A stretch of 64,000 nt of DNA from Balamuthia mandrillaris. Lineage: Eukaryota > Discosea > Longamoebia > Balamuthiidae. Positions within the stretch are counted from its first letter, which is position 1. The number at the start of each line of letters is the position of its first letter. Location of the stretch: the NCBI GenBank assembly GCA_031835245.1, contig JAVKOQ010000059.1, positions 124,001 to 188,000 of the forward strand. The letters are read 5' to 3'. A program made the position numbers and the translations under genes. The notes beneath the pieces are model-generated. The model was given only the letters and a program-made list of their open reading frames with translations. It had not been told where the DNA came from and did no database searches. This document shows positions 1 to 9,184 of the stretch, piece by piece.

Positions 1-1447
1 TGGATATGATTAGAGAACAAGGAAAGTGGGAGAACAGAGCAAGAAAAGACAAGACCATATATTGGTCTGGTGCTGACGTGCCAAACGGAGATAGGATTGT
101 AACGAGAGAGCTGGTGACGGATGAAGAACTCTCCTTCTTCTTGTTTGACCGACTATAAACAATTACAAGAAACATGTCAGCTCTTAAAAGAAACGCTAAC
201 AACGAAGGAAACGTAGAAACAAACAGAAAAACTGCAAGGAACAAAAAAAAACTGAGAGAGAGAGAGAGAGAAAAAACCTGAGAAGAAGTAGGAGAAGAAG
301 AAAGAGGAGGATGCCACTGAAGCAAAGAAACATTGTCAGCCTCCTCTCTCTTCTTGTCGAGCAAGAACAAGTCCCCACCAGCCACCGCCACAAAGTGGTG
401 CGAGGAATGGGGCAGCCACTTCACCAGCTTCACTGTCTCGTCTATCATGTTCTTCTGGTTGAAGAGGTGAGCAGCAGACTTTTTCTTTGTGGTTGGGCTG
501 TTTGTTGTCGGTGTTGTTGTCGCCGTAACAAAAGGCAAACTTTTGAGGTAAATGACGTTGTTGGAGGAAGAAGAAGAAGAAGAGGAAGAAGAAGCGGAAG
601 AGGTTGGTCTGGTGCAAGCGAGAAGCTCCAAGCGGTTGCGACCGACACGAACGTCATAGCTGACAACGGAGCTCGCGCTGAACACACTTCTCATAGGTTT
701 TATCGGCGTTGCTGGTGCACGTGACGAAGAAGAAGAAGAAGCAGTTTGTTGCGGTTGCTGGCGTGAAGAGGCGGACAGATCGTACGGATAGAACAGAAGA
801 GCGTCGTACGTATTGAAGCTAAAAAGAAAAGGAGTCGAAGCAGAAGAAGAAGAAGAAGAAGAAGCAGCAGCAGCAGCAGCAACTTCTTGTCTGTCTGTTC
901 CTTCCTCTGATGGTCGCAGAGAAGCACTTGAGCTTGTTATTTTTTGAGGAGAAGAAAGAGGAGAGAAGGAAGGAGGAGAGAACGGAGGAGGGGAGGAAAG
1001 CGGAGAGAATGAAGGAGGGGAGGAAAAAGGAGAGAAAGAAGGAGGAGAGAAAGAACGCTGCGGAAAGAGCAGCGGCAGCGTTTTCGAAGATGATGAAGAA
1101 GTCGAGGAAGCGGAAGCAGCGGCGGAATCAGAGGAGCAAGTAGGGTGAGGAAAAAACAGGATCGTGGAAGACTCTTGTGGAGGAGGTCTTCTACTGCCAG
1201 GCAAAAAGGAAGCAGCGGAGGCGGACGCGCTTTTGATGGAAGAAGAAGAAGAACTCTCCCCTCCGTTTTCTAAATTGGTTTTGGGCGAGGGCGAAGTGGA
1301 AGCAGAAGAAGAAGAAGAACATTGATTCCGCGTGAGGTAGCGGTACTCGCCATCGGAAACGAGGGTGTAGACCCCCTCCGGCGCTTTGAAGGTGGGGCGG
1401 ATGGCTTGTAGCGTGCTGTCGCTTCTTCCTCGCATCCGTCCTTTCAT
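1..1447 (-). CDS. WDR20/CreC-like WD40 protein, 5' part (runs off the left edge)
   Basis: Seen: exon 278..1447 (390 codons, start ATG at 1447 after an in-frame stop upstream), intron 153..277 (GTTTTT...TATAG), exon 56..152, then a GTCTTG donor at 55. The N-terminus carries EGVYTLVSDGEYRYLTRN. After a roughly 200-residue Ser/Pro/Ala-rich insert come NNVIYLKSLPFV, LFNQKNMIDETVKLVKWLP and FVAVAGGDLFLLDKK, then NPISVWHV. Known: WDR20 family members have the same order (an EGxYxLL segment, LFNEERLID, VKWVPGS, NPVxRW) and act as cofactors of the USP12/USP46 deubiquitinases (CreC in fungi). Inferred: a WD40 deubiquitinase cofactor. The low-complexity inserts come from AGA/AAG triplet runs and are unusual for the family. 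The rest of the propeller lies outside the window. The first intron carries a CT-repeat just after the donor. Confidence 0.72.
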   Translation of the reverse strand, partial: MKGRMRGRSDSTLQAIRPTFKAPEGVYTLVSDGEYRYLTRNQCSSSSSASTSPSPKTNLENGGESSSSSSIKSASASAASFLPGSRRPPPQESSTILFFPHPTCSSDSAAASASSTSSSSSKTLPLLFPQRSFSPPSFSPFSSPPSFSPLSSPPPFSPPSFSPLSSPQKITSSSASLRPSEEGTDRQEVAAAAAASSSSSSSASTPFLFSFNTYDALLFYPYDLSASSRQQPQQTASSSSSSRAPATPIKPMRSVFSASSVVSYDVRVGRNRLELLACTRPTSSASSSSSSSSSSNNVIYLKSLPFVTATTTPTTNSPTTKKKSAAHLFNQKNMIDETVKLVKWLPHSSHHFVAVAGGDLFLLDKKREEADNVSLLQWHPPLSSSPTSSQVFSLSLSLSFFLFLAVFLFVSTFPSLLAFLLRADMFLVIVYSRSNKKKESSSSVTSSLVTILSPFGTSAPDQYMVLSFLALFSHFPCSLIIS

Positions 1448-1485
1448 CTTCTTTGCTACTTTTTTGTTCGTTCAAAATAATCCAT

Positions 1486-1617
1486 GACGACATGAAAAAA
1501 TGTTTAACTATCTCCTGTCCTGGCTCTTATCCTCTCCTTTGTCTTCCTCACCTGTCCTGGCTTCTGTCCTAGCTCCTAGCTGTCGACAACATTTAAGGCT
1601 TTAAATGTCGTGTCGTC
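1486..1617. promoter_or_regulatory. Divergent promoter with TGTCGTC and GTCGAC motifs
   Basis: This 316-base gap separates the WDR20-like gene (-) from the F-box/ankyrin gene (+). TGTCGTC occurs in sense for the minus gene at 1486..1492, about 40 nt before its ATG, and in sense for the plus gene at 1611..1617. GTCGAC lies at 1582..1587 between them. The same motif recurs before many other genes in this window (see findings). The role is inferred. Confidence 0.45.
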
Positions 1618-1763
1618 CCGAAATTAAGCGTGAGAGGCAGAAAGAGGTGGGTTTTTGCGGGATTCTCTGCTAAAATCAGCTTCAACGCTGCTTTGCGTGA
1701 GTTTCCCTGCTACTGTTGCAAGTTTATTTTTTCAACTTTTCTATCGACAAACACGAACGAAAG

Positions 1764-3801
1764 ATGCGCGACCGCAAAGCCTACGATCGAGAGCGCTACC
1801 TTCAAAAGAAAAAAGAGAGGGAGGAGAAGAAAGCAGAGGAAAGGCGCCTGCAAGAGGCGAAGGAAATTCGACGGAAGAGGGCGGCTGAGGCTCAACGGCG
1901 GTATCAAGCTAGAAAAAAAGTAGAACGCGAGAAAGAAAAAGAACAAGAATCAAAGAAAGAAGCAGAGGCTCTGCGAAAAAAGCGGCTTCGACAGGAGCAA
2001 AACAAACGCTACTACGCAAAGAAGAAGCGAGCTAAGTTGGTTGCACACCAGACCCAAGGTACCTCCACACTCTCATTGTTCTCCTCAGCCCTTGCTTATG
2101 CATCTGCTGATCTCCTTGATAGTCTTCGCGCCCACCTCCTCGCCGTCCTCTTCACTGACCCCTTTGCCGACCTCTTTGCTGACCTCCATGCCATCCTCCT
2201 TGCCGACCTCTTCGCCGACCTCCTTGCCGACCTCTTCGCCGACCTCCTTGCCGACCTCTTCGCTGACCGACCAAATAAGCCCCCGTAAGGAGGAAACCCT
2301 CTCTGTGGCACAGCAATGAGCGGAGACGCAACCACCACCATCTGCCATCTGCCCCATGAGCTGCTCTGCTACATCCTCAACGAGCTGCTCCCGGAGGGTT
2401 TGGCTGGCCTTGTGGCCCAAGTGTGCCGTCGCTGGCGAGAGTGCGTCCCGCCCGACAAAAGAAACCTCTTGGCCGCCAGAACCATTCTCGCCCTCACCAG
2501 CACCATCAAGTAGTTCGAAGGCGACGAACAAGAAAACGCTCTTCTCTGGAAGTGGGCAACGGAACGTGGTTTGTTGAGGACCTCGAAGAAGCTCTTCGTG
2601 ATCGCTGCCGCCACAGGTCGCCTGGACGTCCTCCATGCCCTTACCCCGAGCCATCAACCCTGGTATCAGTTGGAACCCCCTCGCTACACAGCGGCAACAA
2701 AGGAGGCAGCCAAAGGGGGTCACCTTCACGTCCTGCAGTGGCTCTTCCAACGCGCGCAAAGCTGGCAACGAACAGGCTTTGTCAAGGATACATGTCACGC
2801 TGCGGCCATCGCTGGCCACACCCACATCCTCAAATGGGTGGCCCACACGCCCCTGCTCCATGGGCCTGGTGACGCACTAAGCGGCCAAATCGTTGAAGCA
2901 GCGGCTCTTGGAGGCCAGTTGGAAACACTCAAGTGGATGAAGGAAGAAATAGATAAAGAGGCAGCCAAAGAAGAAACAGGAAGAGAGCAACTTGAATATT
3001 ATACTGAATGTGTGTTTCGTGCAGCTGCTGCCGGAGGACACCTTCACTTGCTTCGTTGGGTAGTAACGGAGCTAGGCTTTGCTCCCAAAGGAGATCCATA
3101 CATCTACTACCGGGCAGCCAGCGGAGGAAGACTAGATGTGCTACAGTGGTTGCACGACGACTTGGGCATTCACTATGACGGTTCCAAGTATGCTTGCTAC
3201 CAGGCTGCCACAGCGGGTCACTTGGACGCTTTGCGATGGCTGCTGGTGCGTGGGGGTAAGTTGGATGAGACTCTGTCTGCCTTCGCTGCCAAAGCAGGCC
3301 ATCTGCGTGTACTACAATGGCTGTTCGAGCAGGGCTGCCCCTGGAATGACTCTGCGGTAGGAGACGTGGTAGGTAGAGGACACACTGACGTGCTACGTTG
3401 GTTGTACCAGCGACAAGGAGGAGAGGCCCTGGCTAAAGCCGACAGCTCCGCCAGCCTTTGTACAAGGGCTGCAAGCAATGGCCAGCTGGAGACTCTCAAG
3501 TTCCTTCGTCTGGAGGTACAGCCGCAGTGTGCGTGGGGCGTCGAGACCAGCAGAGCTGTCGTTGCGTGTCCTCGAGTTGCCAACAAAAAAAGCCATGGCT
3601 TTGCTCCGTTGGATGCGTGAGGAGGCCGACCCCCCTTGTCCTTGGGATGAGAGGACCAGCCAGGAGGCGGTCCAAAAAGAAAGGTGGAAGCTGTTACGGT
3701 GGATGTGTTGGGAGGCACAGCCACCATGTCCGGCCAGCCAGAGGACTTTGCGAAGACTGCGTATTCATGAGAAAGAGAAGGGTGCTGCAAGGAATGTGTG
3801 A
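1764..3801 (+). pseudogene. F-box/ankyrin-repeat gene with an in-frame stop and a frameshift
   Basis: Seen: an F-box (LPHELLCYILNELLPEGLAG) at about 2346..2440 is followed by many ankyrin-type units of the HLHVLQWL kind to 3801. Two lesions interrupt it: TAG at 2511..2513, in frame between STIK and FEGDEQENALLWKW, and a frame change near the A7 run at 3585..3591, after which LLRWMREEADPPCPWDE continues in another frame. A possible first exon 1764..2058 encodes a basic K/R/E coiled coil. It joins in phase to 2314 through a GTACCT...CACAG intron holding a minisatellite. Known: F-box plus ankyrin proteins recruit substrates to SCF ubiquitin ligases. Inferred: a recently damaged host gene, or one with stop read-through or assembly errors, because the repeats are otherwise intact. 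The coiled-coil exon could instead be a separate small gene (ORF to 2288). Confidence 0.6.
2155..2272. repeat. 24-bp minisatellite
   Basis: Tandem copies of a unit close to GACCTCCTTGCCGACCTCTTC (21 of about 24 bases differ little between copies, CTC/CTT swaps) lie between the coiled-coil exon and the F-box exon. All frames are open through it (for example ADLFADLL on the plus strand and EEVGKEVG on the minus strand), so ORFs crossing it are artefacts. Confidence 0.75.
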
Positions 3802-3847
3802 TCGGTTATTTTAAAAAAAGAACAAACAAACAAAACAAACAACAGGG

Positions 3848-4923
3848 TCACCCAGTAAAGTATTCCATCCTTCCAGCAAACTCACGGATTTGGTCGGTTG
3901 CAGGACCGTCAAAGGCTTGAGAGCTGGGGTAGTAGAAGCCTGCACACAAGGAAAGATGAGGTCCTGCCAGCACAACGTCCCCAACTTTGTTCTTTGGGTT
4001 TGTCTCGATGTAAGATATTCCGCGTGTACAGCTGGTGTGGATGTAGAGCGCTGTGGTGCTGCCGTTGGCGAGTTTTATGTTGAGCGGTTGAGGAAAGGTC
4101 AGACACTCGGTGCCTCTCTCTGAGGAGAAGCTCACCGGTTTCTCTATGGTCATCAAAGGTTGGTGAAAAAGAAAGCAGGGAAGAAACGACGTGATAAGAG
4201 ACGAACCAAAGACAGGAACCCAGCCTTTCTCCGAACTCTCGTGGCGCTGTAGTCCCTCTGGGTGATAGTATACTTGCACACGAAGCGGCTGGGACCAGTA
4301 GGTCTTTGTGAAGAAGGAAAGGCGGGTCAGGGTCACGTCGGCATGGGCTATGATGTCGAAGGCCAGGCCGTAATGGTCTCTATCCTTGTGGGCCTTTTCG
4401 TTGATGCTGATGTGTTTCATGTAGAAGGTCTTGCAAGGCGAAGAACAGAAACGAGATTAGAATAACAAAGAAACGAGAACCACGAAAGCGAAAGAGAAAT
4501 ACGAAGAGGAGAGGACAAAAACCTGAACGAGAAGAGAGGGTTAGGAAGAGAATGACGGAAGAGGAGAGCTAGCCAAAAACACGGTAACCAAACCTGCAAA
4601 AAAGCCTTCTTCCAGGGAGCAGAAGGCTCATAATGTAATCCCTTCTCAAGAGAAATCCCAGCCTCGCTCAACAACTGCGGAAAGAGGGATGAGGAAGGGC
4701 ATGGTGGCGCTGCTGTCTCTTCCCCTTCTTCCTGTTGGGGCTCCTCCTTGGCAACCACCCGCTCGTTCCACCACTTCTCAAAGCAGCGGTACCAAAAGGC
4801 GGGATCTTGGCTGGCGTTCTGCCAGGACTGGCATACAAGGCCGCAAGACGTGGCCACTTGCTTGGGCGGCAGCAACTCAAACACCAGCTGCAGCACCTCC
4901 GACGGCACTTGCTGGATGGACAT
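3848..4923 (-). CDS. F-box protein with a C-terminal beta-rich putative ligand domain
   Basis: Seen: exon 4594..4923 and exon 3848..4429, intron 4430..4593 (CAG|GTTTGG...GCAAG|ACC), 303 aa. Start ATG 4923; the upstream in-frame TTG is not used here. The F-box covers roughly residues 5-45 (VPSEVLQLVFELLPPKQVAT, then CQSWQNASQDPAFW). The C-terminal half has GLAFDIIAHADVTLTRLSFF, VQVYYHPEG and YIETNPKNKVGDVVLAGPH. Known: F-box proteins bind Skp1 in SCF ligases. The C-terminal pattern (FDIxAxxDVTxTxLxF, then VxVYY, then GxxVGSxxxT) resembles beta-sandwich modules seen beside F-boxes and in secreted proteins of protists. I cannot name the family. Upstream at 4971 there is a CGTCGTC variant of the promoter motif, and AG microsatellites follow further out. 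Confidence 0.7.
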
Positions 4924-4992
4924 TCTGGTTCCTGCTTCTTTCAAGCTTTTTTTCGGCTGCTAGCCATCATGACGACGCGCAAAATACTTCAC

Positions 4993-4994
<2 letters not shown>

Positions 4995-5028
<34 letters not shown>

Positions 5029-5033
5029 ACAGG

Positions 5034-5074
<41 letters not shown>

Positions 5075-5198
5075 AACGCCTCGAATACCAAGTGAAGGAG
5101 TACCTCCAAAGGAACATGAGAGACGAGGAGAGAGAAAAGGACTGCACCGTGTTTGTTTTTTTGCTTTTTCTTTTTTTGTGTGTGTGTGTGTGTGTGTA
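4995..5198. repeat. AG and GT microsatellites in a ~300-base intergenic gap
   Basis: (GA)n blocks lie at about 4997..5026 and 5040..5072 and (GT)n at 5177..5198, in the gap 4924..5225 between two minus-strand genes. I see no gene here. The AG runs are pyrimidine-rich in the sense of the downstream F-box gene and could lie in its 5' leader. The end of the gap should hold the 3' flank of the oxygenase gene. Confidence 0.7.
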
Positions 5199-5225
5199 TT
5201 ATGTTTTTTGCGGAACAACTGCTTT

Positions 5226-7014
5226 TTACTCAGGGTTGGAGGAAGAAGAGGAAGGAGTGCTGCTCGTTGGGGAAGGCGTTAGCGACAGGGCGGAAGAGGG
5301 TGGAACGTACAGGTCATCCCCGCCAGAAAGCGAAAGATTCTCCATGCCAGTTGTTGCCAACTCTTCCGCTCCGCCTCCTTCCATCAGCAGGGGGGAGGAG
5401 GATGAGGAGGAAACGTCAGAGTCTTTGCGGAAAAGGTCAGAAAGAGAGGAATACGATGAAGCAGCAGAGGAGGACGCAGAGGCCAAAGAACGAGGAATAG
5501 AGGAAGCAAAAGTGGGTGAAGTTGAGTCAGTGTTGTTTGTTGTGGTTGAAGCGTCCGACGTTGAAGAAGAAGATTCGTTCTTGCTTCTGTATTCAAAGGT
5601 TGTGTTCAGTTTGTATAGGAGGTGGTTGCCAAAGCCGACGGGCTCGTAGGCGCGCGGCCGCTCTTGTGTGATGCACGCCGGAAGGGGTTCTACCAGCGTC
5701 TCAAAATTGGGCTCGAAGAAGAATGGAATGGAGTATCTTTTGTTTGTTGGTCAGAAAGAGAAAAAACAAACAAACAAACAAACAAACAAACAAACAAACA
5801 AACAAACAAACAAACAAACAAACAAACAAACAAACAAACAAACAAACAAACAAACAAACAAACAAACAAACGTACCTGTCTTTGCCTGAGATATTGACGA
5901 CACGATGGGGAGTGGCCTTATAGATGCCATTCGTCCATCGCTCCATCATGTCTCCCAAGTTCACCAAAAGCGAGTTCTTGATGGGAGTAGCGTTGACCCA
6001 CTCACCAGCCCTATTCATGACCTGCAATCCCTCAGCATCCTGGCTGAGGATGGTAACGCAGCCATAGTCGGTGTGGACACCGCAACCGATTTGGTTGGGG
6101 TTGAAGTCGTGCGCTTGTGGGTTTTGTGGAGGATAGTGTAATAAACGCAGCAAGGACATTCCTGGTGTGAACTGTAACAGAGAGAGAGAGAGAGAGAGAG
6201 AACAGAAAGGATAATATGAGTGAAAGACGAACGAGAGAGGAAGGAAACAAAGCAAAGACAAACCATATCATGAAAGTAAAACTCGTTATCGAGACTAAGA
6301 TCAATGGCAAAGGCATGGAGTAACGTCTTGCCCAGTGCCTCTATTTCCCTAAAGTACTCCTCCATTACTTCCTTGAAGCCCTCCATACGCTCGGGCCATT
6401 GGTTCTTGCCGTGAAGGGGCTTGAATTGCCCTTTCTCATCGGCTTCGTCGTCGTGGCCAATGTCTATGCCTTCTTTTAGGTCTCCTCCACCAGCCTCGCG
6501 GGTGGAGACGTCGGTGATCTCTTCCATGTAGGAGAAGTAGCCACGGTGGATGTCCGGGTGGTTCTTCATGGCTACCTTCTGTTTCTCTGCTGGGTCAAGC
6601 TCGAAGAAGAGCTTGGTCTGCTCGTAGACGCGCTCCTACACCGTATATATAGTTTGTGTTTGGACGGATTACAGTGAGCTCACAAAGCACAACACAGAGT
6701 AACAAAGGCATGGAAAAGAAGAAAAGGGAAGAATAGAGAATCCAAAAGTGGAGCAAATAAAGTGGAAAAAAAAATCAAAACGTAACATCTATAAAGTGGT
6801 GCAAAAAAAATAGAGAAAAAAAACGGAACCATACCAAAAGTTCTTTGGACAATCTGTGGCCCTTGATGTAAAAGAAACCCACGTTGCGACACGCATCACC
6901 GATCTCCTTGGCTGCCTTCCTGCTCTTCTCAATATTGCCCTGGTACATAGGCTCCAGGTCGATGACCGGAATGGCCTCGAAAGCACCCCGTTGGGCGTCC
7001 TCTTGTTTATCCAT
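5226..7014 (-). CDS. 2-oxoglutarate/Fe(II)-dependent oxygenase, isopenicillin-N-synthase-like
   Basis: Seen: four exons, 6835..7014, 6264..6635, 5876..6171 and 5226..5736, 452 aa. The N-terminal domain starts IPVIDLEPMYQG and has GFFYIKGH. Iron ligands are His217/Asp219 in GCGVHTDYG and His273 in ATPHRVVN. The co-substrate pair is Arg283-x-Ser285 in DRYSIPFFFEPN. Known: this fold hydroxylates or oxidises small molecules using 2-oxoglutarate. Bacterial and fungal relatives are annotated as gibberellin/flavonoid/IPNS-like oxidases of unknown substrate. Odd points: after the catalytic domain there is a tail of about 110 residues rich in Ser/Thr, and the last intron (5737..5875) is almost wholly a TTTG/CAAA tetranucleotide repeat starting just after a strong GTACGT donor. 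Substrate unknown. Confidence 0.88.
5765..5871. repeat. (CAAA)n tetranucleotide repeat inside an intron
   Basis: About 107 bases of nearly perfect CAAA repeat fill most of intron 3 of the oxygenase gene. In the gene's sense strand it reads TTTG. The repeat ends four bases from the donor GTACGT, and the acceptor side is AACAAAAG. ORFs reading KQTNKQTN or VCLFVCLF across it are artefacts. Confidence 0.95.
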
Positions 7015-7125
7015 CCTGTGGCTTCTTCACACAACACCAAAAAAAAAAAAAAATAAAGCAAAGCCTTGGTCTACTGTTTTTTTTTTTTTGCTAATCCACT
7101 GAGTCGAAGCACCACAGAACCCAAA

Positions 7126-7156
<31 letters not shown>

Positions 7157-7614
7157 GATACAATAGACTCCGCACTACACAAATCGTAGCAAGAAGGGCA
7201 GGACTTCTCGAAGAAACCAAAAAAAAGCGGTTAAATGTTTTTTTTTTTTTTCGAATTCTTCGCTTATTTAGGTTAGGGTTTTTTTGGAACTGGGTGAAAT
7301 TCGAATTGCTAGGGTTTTGGGGGACTTTTCGGTTATCGGCAGAGAATTTAAAACTCGAGGGGTGATGCCGTTAATTAACCTCACCCAGAATTTCGTTGAC
7401 ATTTCAACCTGTTTTTCCTTTGCAGAGATATTAAGAATATTTTTCCGAAATTCCGTTGGAAATTAGTGCACCAACAAGGTGAAAGTGAAAAAAAAAAACG
7501 AAAGTGTAGCGAAGAAGAAGGAGACACGCAACACAACAAACAGCACGACACGACGCAAACGGTGGCCGAGTAACGACGACAACGACAAACAGACCAGCTC
7601 CCCCAACTTAAGCG
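7015..7614. promoter_or_regulatory. Divergent promoter region, oxygenase / DNAJ
   Basis: The 600-base gap holds homopolymer A/T runs, an (AAAT)n block at about 7128..7154, and the 5' leaders of two divergent genes. A GACGACA copy near 7575 lies about 40 nt before the DNAJ start, but in the opposite orientation to the usual TGTCGTC. No ORF is worth calling. Confidence 0.4.
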
Positions 7615-8680
7615 ATGGGAAAGGACTATTATAAGATACTGGGAGTGGCCCGCTCCGCTACGGAGGAGGAGCTGAAGAAGGCCTACCGCAAGCAAGCCCT
7701 CAAATGGCACCCTGACAGAAACCAGGACAACAAAGCCAAAGCGGAGGAGATGTTCAAGGAGGTCAGCGAGGCCTACGAGGTGCTCAGCGACCCAAAGAAG
7801 AAGGAAATCTACGACCGTTACGGCGAGGAAGGGCTGAAAGGAGGGATGGGCGGCCCTGACGGCGGGGGCTTCGGCGGAGGCACCTCCTTCCACTTCACCC
7901 CTGGCCGTGCCGAAGACATCTTTGCCCAATTCTTTGGCAGCATGGGGGGAGGAGGCATGGGTGGCTTCAGCATGTTTGGCGACTTTGATGACTTGGGTGG
8001 CTTGGGCGGAGGCATGGGTGGCATGGGCGGTATGGGAGGCAGAAGGAGGGGCGCTGGCAGGCCCAAGAAGGAGCGTGCCATTGAAAAGGACTTTAACTGC
8101 AGCCTGGAGGAGCTCCTTACTGGCTGCACTAAACGCATGAAGATCACCAAATCCATTCAGAGCGACAGTGGGCAGGTGAGGCAGGAGGAGAAGATCCTGG
8201 AGATCCAGGTGAAGCCTGGGTGGAAGGCTGGTACCAAGATAACGTTCCCCGAGGAGGGAGACCAACGACCTGGCGTAGTTCCCGCCGACATCATCTTCAG
8301 GCTTCAAGAAAAGCCTCACCCCGTTTTCAGAAGGGATGGCATGAACCTCATCTACACAGCTGACATATCGTTGAAGGAAGCTCTGACAGGGTGCGAACTG
8401 GTCATACCGAGTTTGGATGGACGGCAGTTGAGGTTGCCCGTTCGAGAGGTCATTACTCCCTCCACAAAGAAGGTTCGTGTTCCATCTTTCTTGTAACTTT
8501 GTTGTTTCCTGGGACCGCTTTCTGACCGTGCTTTTGTGTGTGTTTTAGTTCATCCCCAACGAAGGCTTGCCCGATCAGAAACGCCCCTCACAGCGGGGTC
8601 AAATCGTGGTGGAGTTTCGAGTGCGGTTCCCTTCTTCGCTAACGGAGGAGCAAAAAAGAAAGCTGAAGGAGATCTTGTAA
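7615..8680 (+). CDS. DnaJ/Hsp40 co-chaperone, type II (DNAJB/Sis1-like)
   Basis: Seen: exons 7615..8472 and 8549..8680, intron GTTCGT...TTTTAG, 329 aa. The J domain covers residues 1-70 with the HPD motif at 32-34 (KWHPDRN). A G/F/M-rich linker follows (GGMGGMGG repeats, about residues 80-145). The C-terminal substrate-binding domains begin [19 protein letters not shown] and include [27 protein letters not shown] and the end [13 protein letters not shown]. There is no CxxCxGxG zinc region, which makes it type II. Known: these proteins deliver clients to Hsp70 and stimulate its ATPase in cytosol and nucleus. It matches the canonical DNAJB1/4/5 architecture in length and order. The short poly-G tract after the stop lies in the 3' flank. 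Confidence 0.96.
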
Positions 8681-9032
8681 AAAAAAAAAAGGGGGGGCCG
8701 AAAGAATGCAGCAACCGGAAACAACAGAACCAAATCAAAAAAAAAAATTGTTGTGCGGATGAGATGACGTCACCTATTTAAGTCGACAACCCGATTTCGG
8801 GTAAAAGATCATGTCGACACGCCTTTATAAGGAAAATGTTATACATTGTTGCAATTATTATTTGTCGACCACTTCATTTTCGTCCGCCAAACGAAGAAAG
8901 ACACAATTTATTATTTGTTTTTTTGTTTGTTGTTTCTTTTCTTATTTTTTAAAAAAATAAGAGAGAGAGGAAAACAAATCTTTCTCTTTCTCAATACAGG
9001 TACGAAATGGCCTTCTTCTCCTCTTTCTTCTT

Positions 9033-9077
<45 letters not shown>

Positions 9078-9184
9078 TTTTTTCTTGTTCCTTTGTCGTT
9101 TGATTTCGCTACTCGTTTTTTTTTGTTTCTTTAGTTTGATTAGCTTACTTGCTGCACGAATAAAAAGAGTATCAACAACACAAC
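8681..9184 (+). promoter_or_regulatory. Promoter and probable 5'UTR intron of the WH2 protein gene
   Basis: Three GTCGAC copies lie at 8782..8787, 8813..8818 and 8864..8869, with a CRE-like TGACGTCA at 8764..8771. A likely leader intron runs 9000..9134 (CAG|GTACGA...TTTAG), containing (TC)n at about 9037..9076. No coding sequence is supported apart from 3' flank at the left. Confidence 0.5.

Noticed and set aside
2085-2861. 258-codon minus-strand ORF with EEVGKEVG repeats
   Set aside because: Shadow of the minisatellite and of the ankyrin exon; no ATG context or domain.
1764-3801. Possible insertion of a large-DNA-virus F-box/ankyrin gene
   Set aside because: Such genes occur in both giant viruses and amoebae. 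Here the flanks are ordinary host genes and no viral hallmark gene is nearby, so it is treated as a host gene.
7381-8319. 312-codon ORF antisense to the DNAJ gene
   Set aside because: Shadow of a high-GC coding exon; the sense strand carries a full J-domain protein with catalytic HPD motif.
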